Shown: piece after piece, positions 41,601-50,388 of the stretch
How positions within the stretch are numbered: position 1 is the stretch's first letter
How the letters are laid out: every line of letters begins with the position of its first letter
DNA from: Cohnella nanjingensis
Lineage (GTDB): Bacteria > Bacillota > Bacilli > Paenibacillales > Paenibacillaceae
Length of the DNA stretch: 59,921 nucleotides
Direction: 5' to 3'
Assembly: GCF_014212125.1 (NCBI RefSeq)
Contig: NZ_JACJVP010000058.1
Location: 1 to 59,921 of the forward strand
Notes under the pieces: model-generated
The model's database searches: none
The model's input: only the letters and a program-made list of their open reading frames with translations
Told to the model about the DNA's origin: nothing
Program-made: the position numbers and the translations under genes

Positions 41601-42834
41601 CGGCTATCCTTTCCATATCGCTCGGATGGGTGTCGCGGAACCAACGGACGAGCAGCGGCGGGTTGACGTCGCTCAGGGAGGCGATCGCCAGCTTCTGATG
41701 CATCGTGACCGCGCCTTCCGCGCTGCCGATCAGCCGGAGGGCGTAGTCGTCCGCCGCGCCTTCGGCCTGCCGCGATACCGCGTTCGATACCGGCAGCGAC
41801 GCGAAGCTCAGAACCGAGAGCAGCAGAAGGATCAGGGGCAGCGCGGACCAGTCCGCCCGCCCGCGGATGCCCCATTCGGCCCCTTTTCGCCGGACGATGC
41901 GTTCGTACAGCCACCCCCCGGCGGCGAGCGCGACGAAGGTCGAGCCGACCGCCCCTGCGGCGCTCCATTCGAGGTGGTGCATCACGTAGTGGCCCATCTC
42001 GTGCGCCATGATCTGCAGAATCTCCGGCTCGCTCAGCTTCTGCAGCGTCGTATCCCACAGCACGATGCGCAGAGAGGAACCGATACCGTTCACGTACGCG
42101 TTCATCGCGTTCGTCTTCGCGGACATCTCGACCTCGTAGACGCGATGCGCCGGGATGTCCGCTTTGGCGGCCAGGTCCAGAATGCGCTGCTCCAGCTTGG
42201 GGTCCGACAAAGGCGCGAATTTGTTGTACAGCGGGTCGATGACGACCGGCTGGACATACATCATGAACAGCGTGAACGGGATGGAGATGAGCCACAGCTT
42301 GAGCCACCAACGGCCGCGGCGGGAGAGGATCCAGAAGGCGACGGCCGTCACCGCGAGCGACGTCGCGTAGCCGACGCCGAAGTCGACGAGTTTGTCTCTC
42401 AGCCAGCCGGAGAGCGGCTGCGTCGAGATGCCATAACTGCGCGACACGCCATAGCCGAGCACCCGCAGCGGCAGATAGAGCAGGAACGAAGCGGCATTCA
42501 CGAGCAGCACGAAGACGGGAAAACGGACGACGGCCGGCAGCCGCCGGCGCTCCAGCGCTTCGTTCCAGCGCCGCGCGGCGCCGCCGAGGAGCAGAATGCC
42601 GTAGATTAGCCATTCCCACGGGCCGCTTAGGAAAAAGATCCAGTTCCTCGCCGCGTTCAGCGTCTCGCTGTCCCGCAGCTGGCCCGGGGTAAAGAAAGTT
42701 GCTGGATCGGCCGGCGTGCCCTGATACGCGGCGGGGACATTGTTCGGCGACGTATAGCGAACGTACAGGGCCATCGCAACGGCATAGACGACGAACAGGA
42801 TGGCATAACGAAGCAGCTTGGCTGATGGTCGCAT
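41566..42834 (-). CDS. M48 family (Ste24/HtpX-like) membrane metallopeptidase
   Basis: The 422-residue protein is a zinc protease of the endoplasmic CaaX-protease type. It has several transmembrane helices in the N-terminal half, the zinc motif HEMGHY preceded by ILQIMA, and the downstream EGAADDYALRL block that supplies the third ligand. Family members clear misfolded membrane proteins. The ATG at 42834 follows GGAGGG. The upstream open frame lacks a site. It is the first gene of a three-gene operon. Confidence 0.92.
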   Translation of the reverse strand: MRPSAKLLRYAILFVVYAVAMALYVRYTSPNNVPAAYQGTPADPATFFTPGQLRDSETLNAARNWIFFLSGPWEWLIYGILLLGGAARRWNEALERRRLPAVVRFPVFVLLVNAASFLLYLPLRVLGYGVSRSYGISTQPLSGWLRDKLVDFGVGYATSLAVTAVAFWILSRRGRWWLKLWLISIPFTLFMMYVQPVVIDPLYNKFAPLSDPKLEQRILDLAAKADIPAHRVYEVEMSAKTNAMNAYVNGIGSSLRIVLWDTTLQKLSEPEILQIMAHEMGHYVMHHLEWSAAGAVGSTFVALAAGGWLYERIVRRKGAEWGIRGRADWSALPLILLLLSVLSFASLPVSNAVSRQAEGAADDYALRLIGSAEGAVTMHQKLAIASLSDVNPPLLVRWFRDTHPSDMERIADAERYAQGPSR

Positions 42835-43060
42835 GAATGCGGTTCCCTCCGGGCAAGTCAGGTCGCTGAATCTCAATAGAACCATCATAATGACCGCTTC
42901 AGGGAATTGCAAAAAAATTCCGTCCCTGCATTCGCGCCGAACGGTGCGGGCGCTAGCGGAAAATCGGATAAATGGGCGCTTGCATAGGCCGCCGGGCATC
43001 CGTCACATACATTAGGATTAGGCTGATCACCCGACAACGAGGCCTGCGGTGGTGATAAAA

Positions 43061-43168
43061 ATGGGTTATCCCGTCGGCGAAGCAGGTTACGGTCACGGTA
43101 TGGGAGGGGCGGCGTTCGCGCTGGTCATATTCGTCTTGCTGGTCATTATCTTGAGGGCCGGCTACTAA
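43061..43168 (+). CDS. YjcZ family sporulation-type micropeptide
   Basis: The 35-residue peptide has a Gly/Tyr-rich head (MGYPVGEAGYGHGMGGAAFA) followed by one hydrophobic helix (LVIFVLLVIILRAGY), the plan of YjcZ-family proteins made during sporulation in Bacilli. The ATG has a GGTGGTG site 6-7 bases upstream. It is followed immediately by a strong terminator. The role is unknown. Confidence 0.85.
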   Translation: MGYPVGEAGYGHGMGGAAFALVIFVLLVIILRAGY

Positions 43169-43180
43169 GATTCGTATGAA

Positions 43181-43225
43181 GATAAAGCGGTTGAACGGGA
43201 AGGCTACCCGTTCAACCGCTTTATC
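43181..43225. terminator. Strong bidirectional terminator, 19-bp perfect stem
   Basis: GATAAAGCGGTTGAACGGG (43181-43199) is exactly complementary to 43207-43225 around a 7-nt loop. It sits between the convergent YjcZ and AraC genes and can end both. Confidence 0.92.
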
Positions 43226-43245
43226 TGTTCATCCGCTTGGATCCC

Positions 43246-44127
43246 TCATCCGTCCATGGGGCCGGCCCCGCGCCCGCCGTACATATCTTCGGTCCGCGCG
43301 CTCCTCGCCGATTCGCGGTACTCGCCCGGCAGCAGGCCATACTGCCTCTTGAACTGCTTGCACAGATAGGACGCATCGGCGAAGCCGCATCGCTCCGCAA
43401 CCGACTCGAGGGGCGCTTCGGACCGCTCGAGAAGCTGCCGGGCGCGGCTGAGCCGCAGATCGCGCAGCATCTGCATCGGCGTGAGCCCGTACTGACGCCG
43501 GAAGGCCTTGTCCAGATAGTTCGGACTGAGCCGGACCAGGCTGCCGAGCTCCTCCCGCGTCAGCTTCTCGTGCAGCCGCAGCGACATCTGGTGGACGAGG
43601 CGGGAGAACCGGTCCTCGGTCGACAGGGACGTCTCCGGGCGTTCGGGACGCCCCGCCCGCTCCCAGCCTTCCAGGATCTGCGCCGTCAGCTGCAGCGCGA
43701 GCGAAGTCAGCGTCAGATCGCGGAAGGCCCCCGCCGGATGCCGCCAAGCCTCGAGCAGCTTGGCGAACGCGGCCTCGAAGCGGATCGGGTCGGAGAGCGT
43801 CACGACCGGCGAGATCCGCAGCAGCCGGAACAAGTCGAACTGGTGCGAGCAGAGCACGGCCGCCTGCATCCATAGATGCGTCCCTGCGCCGTCCGCGTAT
43901 TCCGAGAAAGGGAGATTCGGCGGATGCAGCATGACGTCTCCCGCGCGTACGGCGATCCGCCCGCCGTCGGTCCCGGCCGTCGTCACGCGCCCCGCCTTCA
44001 CGTAGCTGATGATCCAATTCGGATACATCTGATCTTCGATGCGAAGCTGCTCGTAGCTCGATTGGCGCACGGTGTGCAGACGGGCCGACCAAGGTCCTTG
44101 CATCCAATCCATCGGCTTCGCAGGCAT
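43246..44127 (-). CDS. AraC family transcriptional regulator
   Basis: The 293-residue protein has an N-terminal sensor (MYPNWIISYVKAGRVTTAG, then VRAGDVMLHPPNLPF) and a C-terminal AraC domain (LTREELGSLVRLSPNYLDKA and LESVAERCGFADASYLCKQF). I choose the ATG at 44127 because GGGAGGTG lies 8 bases upstream. A GTG three codons earlier overlaps that site. It lies downstream of the DUF1450-like gene in the same direction, so it may be a separate unit. The target is unknown. Confidence 0.9.
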   Translation of the reverse strand: MPAKPMDWMQGPWSARLHTVRQSSYEQLRIEDQMYPNWIISYVKAGRVTTAGTDGGRIAVRAGDVMLHPPNLPFSEYADGAGTHLWMQAAVLCSHQFDLFRLLRISPVVTLSDPIRFEAAFAKLLEAWRHPAGAFRDLTLTSLALQLTAQILEGWERAGRPERPETSLSTEDRFSRLVHQMSLRLHEKLTREELGSLVRLSPNYLDKAFRRQYGLTPMQMLRDLRLSRARQLLERSEAPLESVAERCGFADASYLCKQFKRQYGLLPGEYRESARSARTEDMYGGRGAGPMDG

Positions 44128-44176
44128 GGCGCCCACCTCCCGTTCCTCCTACTTTACCGGCGAACGTCCCGTTTGC

Positions 44177-44461
44177 CTAGCCCTTGCCGACCTCCTGCGT
44201 GCCGCCATCCGCCCCGCCGCCCGGTTCGCGCTCCGGCGCGCAAGCGTACACCGCCAGCTTGAAGTCTTCGCCCGCCTCGACGGCGTGCCACTTCCCGTGC
44301 GCCTGGAAGGCGCGGTGGGTCCTGCAGCCGACGCACTGGGACAGGCATCGCGTCAAGTCGATCCGCACGCCCTCCGCCGCCAGCGCGTTCAGCTCGGCGC
44401 CGTATTGATGCTGAGTCAGATTGCGGATGCAGCAGGCAATCCGCAAAGGCGTGTCGCTCAT
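44177..44461 (-). CDS. DUF1450 (YuzB-like) small cysteine protein
   Basis: The 94-residue protein has an early cysteine pair (IACCIRNLTQHQYG), the CLSQCVGCRTHRAF cluster (about residues 39-52) and a G-W-AVEAGEDF segment. This spacing resembles DUF1450/YuzB proteins, which may bind a metal or an iron-sulfur cluster. The C-terminal tail is Gly/Glu-rich and not conserved. It starts 9 bases after a PhyH dioxygenase gene, without a good site of its own, so it is probably co-transcribed with it. Confidence 0.65.
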   Translation of the reverse strand: MSDTPLRIACCIRNLTQHQYGAELNALAAEGVRIDLTRCLSQCVGCRTHRAFQAHGKWHAVEAGEDFKLAVYACAPEREPGGGADGGTQEVGKG

Positions 44462-44470
44462 CGCGGCCGT

Positions 44471-45265
44471 TCAGCAATCCTCTCGGGCCACGAAGCCCGT
44501 ATAGGCGGAGCGGCCGTCCCGCGCGATCAACGGACCGTTGCGGTATACGCTGCCCGTGTCGGGGTTGCGCATGCCGTCTACCGAATACTGGATGACGTAG
44601 CCTTTGCGCGTGTCCGTCTTGCTGCGGTTCGGCGTGCTGCGGTGGAAGAGCAAGGAGTGGAAGGCGACCATGCTGCCTTTCTTCAATTCGACCGGAACGC
44701 CTTCTTCTTCGCCGTAGTAGCAGATGTAGCCGATGTCCGTCTTGATGTGCGGCACGAAGCCCTTGCGGTGCGTCCCGGGCTGCACCCAGATGCAGCCGTT
44801 CTCGAGCGTCGCGTCCTCCAAGGCCAGCCAGCAGGTGAGATAGTGGACGGGATCGGTCGGCGCGTAGCCGTTGTCTTGATGCCACGGAAAATCGCGGCTC
44901 GCTTCGGGACGCTTGTAGACCGACTGGTCCCAGTACAGCTTCGTGTCCGGTCCGAGAATGGCCGTCGTCAGATCGACGAAGCGCGGGTCGGCGATGAAGC
45001 GCTGAAGCGCGGGATGGCGGAAGTTGATATTGGTCGTGAAATTGATGGTGCCCGCCGCGCTGATGAAGTCGCCCTTTCGCGCTTGGGCGAGCAGCTCTTG
45101 CTCCGCCTCTTCGTCGAGGGCGTCGACGATCGCGCGAATCCGGTCCATCTCCTCGGCGGAGAAGAGATCGCGCAAGATGATATACCCCTGCCGCTCGTAA
45201 TCTTGAAGCTGCGCCGCGGTAATCTCTAACGCTTTGGGCTCGTCTGCGTTTACGCTCTGGCTCAT
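44471..45265 (-). CDS. Phytanoyl-CoA dioxygenase (PhyH) family protein, copy 1
   Basis: The 264-residue Fe(II)/2-oxoglutarate-dependent oxygenase has the iron-binding HxD in FPWHQDNGYAP, the distal His in FHSLLFHRSTPNRS and a downstream Arg for 2-oxoglutarate. The GYIILRDLFSAEEMDRIRAI start is typical of PhyH proteins. It may hydroxylate a lipid, amino acid or secondary metabolite, with no specific evidence. The ATG follows AAAGGAG. A second PhyH gene lies upstream in the same direction, 184 bp away with a terminator in between. Confidence 0.88.
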   Translation of the reverse strand: MSQSVNADEPKALEITAAQLQDYERQGYIILRDLFSAEEMDRIRAIVDALDEEAEQELLAQARKGDFISAAGTINFTTNINFRHPALQRFIADPRFVDLTTAILGPDTKLYWDQSVYKRPEASRDFPWHQDNGYAPTDPVHYLTCWLALEDATLENGCIWVQPGTHRKGFVPHIKTDIGYICYYGEEEGVPVELKKGSMVAFHSLLFHRSTPNRSKTDTRKGYVIQYSVDGMRNPDTGSVYRNGPLIARDGRSAYTGFVAREDC

Positions 45266-45352
45266 GGGAACCGCTCCTTTGGGATTGAGGATGAATGCGG
45301 ATACATCCTCATTGTCCGTATTCGCAGCTCCCTTCTCAATGTAGCGTTTACG

Positions 45353-45366
45353 CCTACCATGGTAGG
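45353..45366. promoter_or_regulatory. Possible regulator site before PhyH copy 1
   Basis: CCTACCATGGTAGG is a perfect 14-bp palindrome flanked by direct TTTACGCC copies, about 90-100 bp upstream of the PhyH gene. It could be an operator for a nearby regulator. No regulator can be assigned. Confidence 0.3.
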
Positions 45367-45402
45367 ATTTACGCCTGGCGGACCGCCGGCCGCGCCAAGA
45401 CA

Positions 45403-45434
45403 AAGAAAGGACCGCCGGCGATAACCGGCAGTCC
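45403..45434 (-). terminator. Terminator of PhyH copy 2
   Basis: GGACCGCCGG and CCGGCAGTCC form a stem with one mismatch, and a T-rich stretch follows on the minus strand, 16 bp after the stop codon. Confidence 0.75.
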
Positions 45435-45449
45435 TCCCGAACGTACAAG

Positions 45450-46193
45450 TCATGCGTTGACGAATGCGCTCCCCGCGACGTTTTTGCCCCGCGCGAGCCA
45501 GACCTTGAAGCCCGGATTCTTCTCCGGGATGACCAGCGCTTCGGTCGAGAAGTACCGCATCGTGTACCCGCAGCGGCGGTAAGGACTCTTGTTGGCGGCG
45601 GCGCCGTGAATGATGCGGGAGTCGTGCAGCGAGCATTCGCCCGGCTCCAGCTCGAAGTACACGGCTTGGCTCTCGTCCACGTTCTTGATCTGCGTGGCGA
45701 ACAGGTTCGTGCGGTTGTCGATATCCTCGTAGTCGGAGAAGCCGTTGTCGTGCGTGCCGGGAATGACGCGCATGCAGCCGTTCTCCTTCCAGCTGCGGTC
45801 GATGGCGAGCCAGACGGTGACGATCTTGTCGAAGGCGCTCAGCCGGCCGTTCCAATAGGCCGAGTCCTCGTGCCACGGCGTCGCGCGGCCCACGTAAGGG
45901 TCTTTGCAGATGAAGTGGCTCGACCACAGTCCGATATTCGGCCCGATGATCGGCTCGACCAGATCGAGCACCTCGTCGCTCAGCAAGTAATCGAGCAGGC
46001 GCTCGTCGCGGAAGTGCGGGGTGTCCAGCTCATCCGACAGCTTCGATCCTTTGAGCGCGAGCTGCTCTTCGAAGATGCCCGTCAGCGCGCTCATCTTCTC
46101 GGGACTGAACAGCGGCTTCTTGTGGAGCAGATAGCCTTGTTCGCGGTAATATTGCGTTTGTTCCGGCGTGAGTACGGGAGCGTTCATGGTCAT
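45450..46193 (-). CDS. Phytanoyl-CoA dioxygenase (PhyH) family protein, copy 2
   Basis: The 247-residue protein has the PhyH start (TQYYREQGYLLHKKPLFSPE), the iron-binding HxD (PWHEDSAYWNG), a conserved GCMRVIPGTHDNG and the distal His in LHDSRIIHGAAAN. The residues needed for Fe(II) and 2-oxoglutarate appear present. It differs substantially from copy 1. The start may be at 46193 or two codons in (46187), and both are near AGAAGGGA. It is divergent from an AraC gene by about 160 bp, so that regulator may control it. Confidence 0.87.
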   Translation of the reverse strand: MTMNAPVLTPEQTQYYREQGYLLHKKPLFSPEKMSALTGIFEEQLALKGSKLSDELDTPHFRDERLLDYLLSDEVLDLVEPIIGPNIGLWSSHFICKDPYVGRATPWHEDSAYWNGRLSAFDKIVTVWLAIDRSWKENGCMRVIPGTHDNGFSDYEDIDNRTNLFATQIKNVDESQAVYFELEPGECSLHDSRIIHGAAANKSPYRRCGYTMRYFSTEALVIPEKNPGFKVWLARGKNVAGSAFVNA

Positions 46194-46351
46194 TCATCCC
46201 TTCTGGCATAGGTGGATTGGTTATCTCTTGCCCTTATTGTAGATGCTCTTCCCTGCACGCGCTTCCATTCTATTCTGAAATAGTACGCTTATCTTCCGGT
46301 CTTCGCCGAAATGCGCTACAATCGCAGAAGAGCTTCCAAGGAGGTGCGCCC

Positions 46352-47224
46352 ATGCCGACCGATCGGGGCTACCCGGATCGACTGACGATCGACCAATTCA
46401 TGACCGACGCGTCCCATTGCCTGTTCCGCCAGACGCTGCACGGCCACGTCTCGCTGCATTGGCACGAATTCTACGAGCTCACCTTCGTCCTATCCGGCGA
46501 AGGCGTCAACACGGTCAACGGCAAGGACATCCCGGTGCGCGCGGGCACCTTATTCCTGCTCACGCCCGCGGACTTCCACGAGATCCGCCCGCTCCCCGGC
46601 CGGCAGCTCGAGATCTACAATCTCATCTACCGGGAAGAGTGCATGGACGCGGAGCTTCGCGGGCTGCTCCTGGCGCCGGATTGTCCCCGGCTCGCGGAGC
46701 TGGACGGAACGGCGTCTCCCGCGATCGCCGAAGCGTTCGCCCTGATCGAAGCCGAAGCGCGCGCGGCCGAGCCGGATGTCGGCTCGCGTCTCCTGTTCCG
46801 CGGCGCGCTCGACCGGATCCTGGTCGCGCTGTATCGGAACGCGCAGGACGGCGGAAGCTCCCGCGCGGAAGCCGGTATCCCCGACCGGCATCCCGTGAAC
46901 ATCCAGAACGCCCTGCTCTACATTCAGCATCACTTCCGGGAGCCGATCGCGCTGGAGGACGCCGCTCGCCAATCCGGCCTGTCCTCCCATTACTTCAGCG
47001 AGCGATTCCGCCTGACGACCGGCACGACGTTCCAGCAGTATCTGCTGAATCTGCGGCTGCAGTACGCGCGGGCGCTGCTGCGGGCGTCGGCGCTGCCGGT
47101 GTCCGAGATCTGCTTCGTCTCCGGGTTCAATACGCTCGCGCACTTCGAGAAGATGTTCAAGCGGCGCTACGGGCATCCGCCGAACGCGGGCCGGACGGGC
47201 CGATCGCCGCTGCCGCGCGGATAG
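46352..47224 (+). CDS. AraC family regulator divergent from PhyH genes
   Basis: The 290-residue protein has a cupin sensor (LHWHEFYELTFVLSGEGVN, RAGTLFLLTPADFHEI) and a C-terminal AraC domain (AARQSGLSSHYFSERFRLTTG, VSEICFVSGFNTLAHFEKMF). The ATG at 46352 follows AAGGAGGTG. Its position opposite PhyH copy 2 suggests control of the dioxygenases. The effector is unknown. Confidence 0.9.
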   Translation: MPTDRGYPDRLTIDQFMTDASHCLFRQTLHGHVSLHWHEFYELTFVLSGEGVNTVNGKDIPVRAGTLFLLTPADFHEIRPLPGRQLEIYNLIYREECMDAELRGLLLAPDCPRLAELDGTASPAIAEAFALIEAEARAAEPDVGSRLLFRGALDRILVALYRNAQDGGSSRAEAGIPDRHPVNIQNALLYIQHHFREPIALEDAARQSGLSSHYFSERFRLTTGTTFQQYLLNLRLQYARALLRASALPVSEICFVSGFNTLAHFEKMFKRRYGHPPNAGRTGRSPLPRG

Positions 47225-47343
47225 CGGTTCCGCTTCCGAATTTTGCAAGCCTTCTTCCCTAACGGGGCCCAAATTAGGTACAATGAGAGAGGGTTGTCCG
47301 CAAGGGCGGCGCTACATTATTCATGGAAAAGGATAATTCGAAT

Positions 47344-48534
47344 ATGATCATTCAACCGAAAACGCGCGGCTTCATCTGCACGACCGCGCATCCGGACGGA
47401 TGCGCCAGCCAAGTGCAGCGGCAAGTGGAATATGTCCAATCGCAACCGGCCATCGAAGGCCCCCGCAACGTGCTCGTCATCGGCGCGTCGACCGGCTACG
47501 GTCTCGCCTCGCGCGTCGTCGCCTCGTTCGCATCTAGCGCGAATACGATCGGCGTCTACTTCGACAAGGCCGCCGAAGGCGCGCGCACCGCTTCGGCCGG
47601 CTGGTACAACTCGGCGGCGTTCGAGCAGGCCGCCCGGGATGCCGGGCGCAAGTCGTTCAGCATCGTCGGCGACGCGTTCTCCGACGAGATCAAGACGAAG
47701 ACGATCGGGCTGATCAAGCGCGAGTTCGGCGCCGTCGATCTCGTCGTGTACAGCGTGGCTTCGCCGCGCCGCACGCATCCGAAGACGGGCGAGACGTTCT
47801 CTTCGGTCATCAAGCCGCTCGGCGACACGTACTCGAACAAGACGGTCAACTTCCACACCGGCGAAGTGACGACCGCTTCGATCGAGCCCGCCACCGAGGA
47901 CGAGGTTCGGCAGACGGTCGCCGTCATGGGCGGCGAAGACTGGCAGATGTGGATCGACGCGCTGCAGGATGCCGGCGCGTTGGCCGCGGGCGCCACGACG
48001 GTCGCCTACACGTACATCGGACCGGAGATTACGCACGCCGTCTACCGCGAAGGGACGATCGGACGCGCGAAGGAAGACCTCGAAGCGACGGGTCTGCGCC
48101 TGAACGAGCAGCTCTCCGCCACCGGCGGCCGCGCGTTCGTCTCCGTGAACAAGGCGCTCGTCACCCAGTCGAGCTCCGCGATCCCGGTCGTGCCGCTGTA
48201 CATCTCCGTGCTCTACAAGGTGATGAAAGAGCGCGGGCTGCACGAGGGCTGCATCGAGCAGATGTACCGCCTCTTCTCCGAGCGCCTGTACGGCGCTTCG
48301 CCGGCCGCGGTCGACGAGAAGGGACGCATCCGGATCGACGATTGGGAGATGCGCCCGGAGATTCAAGCCGAAGTCGCGAGGCTGTGGGCGGAGCTGACGA
48401 CGGAGAACGTCTATGAGCTGTCCGACCTCGAAGGGTACCGCCGCGAGTTCTTCCAGCTGTTCGGCTTCGAAACGAGCGGCATCGACTATGAAGCGGAGGC
48501 GAACCCGGACGTCGCCATCCCGAATCAGCAATAA
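47344..48534 (+). CDS. fabV: Enoyl-ACP (trans-2-enoyl-CoA) reductase FabV
   Basis: The 396-residue NADH-dependent reductase completes the last step of fatty-acid elongation. It starts with the FabV hallmark MIIQPKTRGFICTTAHPDGC, has the Rossmann motif VLVIGASTGYGLASR, and the active-site Tyr-(8)-Lys in HAVYREGTIGRAKEDLE. I start at 47344 because AAAGGAT lies 9 bases upstream and the start matches FabV. An earlier in-frame ATG (47323) adds seven unrelated residues. FabV enzymes are naturally insensitive to triclosan. It is monocistronic. Confidence 0.96.
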   Translation: MIIQPKTRGFICTTAHPDGCASQVQRQVEYVQSQPAIEGPRNVLVIGASTGYGLASRVVASFASSANTIGVYFDKAAEGARTASAGWYNSAAFEQAARDAGRKSFSIVGDAFSDEIKTKTIGLIKREFGAVDLVVYSVASPRRTHPKTGETFSSVIKPLGDTYSNKTVNFHTGEVTTASIEPATEDEVRQTVAVMGGEDWQMWIDALQDAGALAAGATTVAYTYIGPEITHAVYREGTIGRAKEDLEATGLRLNEQLSATGGRAFVSVNKALVTQSSSAIPVVPLYISVLYKVMKERGLHEGCIEQMYRLFSERLYGASPAAVDEKGRIRIDDWEMRPEIQAEVARLWAELTTENVYELSDLEGYRREFFQLFGFETSGIDYEAEANPDVAIPNQQ

Positions 48535-48553
48535 CCGCATCTAGACGCGCGAA

Positions 48554-48600
48554 GGGCGTGCCGGCAAGGTCTTGGTGACCTTGCCCGGCACGCCCTTTTT
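48554..48600 (+). terminator. Terminator of fabV
   Basis: GGGCGTGCCGG-CAAGGTC (48554-48571) pairs with GACCTTGC-CCGGCACGCCC (48577-48595) with one bulged base, followed by TTTTT. Confidence 0.93.
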
Positions 48601-48662
48601 GACGGTTCGGAGCGAACGCGCGCACCGGACGGCTTTTGGCCCCACCGGCGCCGTCGCAGCCG

Positions 48663-50027
48663 CTACTTCTTGGCCGTCACGTCGTCGACGAACGTCACGC
48701 GGTCGGCCCGGTACTGTCGGACGGCCGCCTCCACCTGGGCGGGCGTCAGCGCCGCATCTTGCGCGTGATAGACCCAATCCACGTCCATGACGTACGACCG
48801 CTTCTTCGCCGTGTCCAGCAGTCCGTCCGGCAGGAACCAGAGGTTGAAGTGGATCGCCATGTCCTGCCTGGGATAATACTTGCCTCCGTGCGCGGAGAGC
48901 CGCTTGCCGTCCAGGTAGTAGACGATCTGCTTGTCCGCGACCGTCATGACCAGCTCATGCCAACCCGCATAGCTGCCAGGATGGTGGTCCTGGGCCGTAT
49001 CCTGGCGCCAGGGCTCGTTGCGGTACGTATACCAGGACGTGTGCCAGAGCGCGGGCTTCGCGACGCCCCATCCGCCGTTCGGCAGCAGCTCGAAGTCCAG
49101 CTCGCTGTACTTCGGATCGTCGTCGCGCGCCATCGGGGAGATGGTGAAGAACGTCTGGACGATGCCGTCCCCGTCCGGTCCGGATACCGGGGCGTCGGTG
49201 AATCGTACCCGGGCGGCGTACGTGCCCTCCCGATACTTCGTCGCGGCCGTGAAGATCTCCGCTTGGCGCGTCCCCTTGCCCGTCCCGTCCGTGCTTGCCT
49301 GGAGCCGCGCCAGCCGGTTGCCCGCGTTCGCCGGATCGTTCACGAACGTCACCTGCTCCGGCGCCCACGACGTTCCCTTCGGCCCCGGTCCGCCCGCATA
49401 GCCGCGCAGCGTCCAGCCGTGCTGGCCGAGCTTCGCGTCCCGGGCGTCCGCGTAGCTGAAGTCGTCGAACATCGCCCGCTTCGCCTGCGGTCCGCCGCCC
49501 TCCGGCTTGCCCGAGCTCGCCGTGCCCCATACCTCGATCTCGACATAGTGATTGTATCGATTCGCGCTGCTCCCGCCCGCATAGAGCCGGACATAGCGGG
49601 CGCCGACGGTCGGGAAGCGCACGCGCATGCCCGCCTCCGTCTCCGCGTACTGCATGTCCTTCCCTTGACCGAAGCCCGCGCTGTTGTCCCGGTCGTTGTT
49701 GAATACGGTCGTCACGCCGCTCCGAAAGCTCGGGTCGTCGGATAGCTGCACGATGACGTCCCGATAGGTTCTTCCATCCGCAAAATAATGCCAGAACTTC
49801 ACCTTGTTGACGTCGTAGCGCTTGCCCAAGTCGATCTGCACCCACTGCAGTCCGCTCGATACGCTCGCATAGCCGGCGCTGCTCTTCACGCCGTTCGTGA
49901 GGGCGCCGCCGCCAGCGAATCCCGCATAGCCCGACGTTGCAGGCTTGCCTGCCGCCAAGTTGACCAAGGGCTCCGCGTGCGCCTTCGGCCAGGACGCGAC
50001 GCCCGTCAGCAGGAGGATCGCCGCCAT
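48663..50027 (-). CDS. Secreted GH16-like protein with N-terminal discoidin (F5/8 type C) domain
   Basis: The 454-residue protein has a signal peptide (cleavage likely after AHA near residue 18), a galactose-binding F5/8 type C or CBM32-like domain (about 20-170), and a concanavalin-fold domain (about 185-430). The GH16 catalytic motif is present as ELDFE (309-313). It probably cleaves a beta-glucan or algal galactan outside the cell. The GH16 subfamily cannot be told by eye. The ATG at 50027 is adequate. An upstream in-frame region KWKTGALRT would make a better signal-peptide N terminus but has no standard start codon. Confidence 0.82.
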   Translation of the reverse strand: MAAILLLTGVASWPKAHAEPLVNLAAGKPATSGYAGFAGGGALTNGVKSSAGYASVSSGLQWVQIDLGKRYDVNKVKFWHYFADGRTYRDVIVQLSDDPSFRSGVTTVFNNDRDNSAGFGQGKDMQYAETEAGMRVRFPTVGARYVRLYAGGSSANRYNHYVEIEVWGTASSGKPEGGGPQAKRAMFDDFSYADARDAKLGQHGWTLRGYAGGPGPKGTSWAPEQVTFVNDPANAGNRLARLQASTDGTGKGTRQAEIFTAATKYREGTYAARVRFTDAPVSGPDGDGIVQTFFTISPMARDDDPKYSELDFELLPNGGWGVAKPALWHTSWYTYRNEPWRQDTAQDHHPGSYAGWHELVMTVADKQIVYYLDGKRLSAHGGKYYPRQDMAIHFNLWFLPDGLLDTAKKRSYVMDVDWVYHAQDAALTPAQVEAAVRQYRADRVTFVDDVTAKK

Positions 50028-50388
50028 CGTCCGCAGCGCTCCGGTCTTCCATTTGAATATCAGTTTCGATCATCCGCCTCTCTATCCGTCGTTGCATACG
50101 GCCGTCTACTGACCGCAACCGGCGCATCCGTCCCCCTCTCGTAAAATTTTCATATAGAATAGGCTATCCCTTCCGACTTTGTCAAACCGGTCTAGACGCC
50201 TAGGACCAGGGATTTCCCCGGCTCCGGATCGGTCTTTAGACATAGCGGGGGACGGAGGGGATGGGGATGGTTCCAAGAAATAAATTCCATATCCCGCTGC
50301 CGTCAAGAGTGGAGAGCGAACATGAAAAGCCCGCGCTGAATCGCCCCAGAGGCGGCCGCGCGGGCTTCTATCTTATGATTCTATCGCC
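50028..50388. other. Intergenic region between GH16-like and GH78-like genes
   Basis: It contains the terminator of the GH78-like gene (50325-50367) and presumably the promoter of the GH16-like gene. I see no gene or repeat in the rest. Confidence 0.55.
50325..50367 (-). terminator. Terminator of the GH78-like gene
   Basis: AAGCCCGCGC (50327-50336) pairs with GCGCGGGCTT (50358-50367), with a second GCC / GGC helix inside, and a short T-run follows on the minus strand. Confidence 0.75.
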
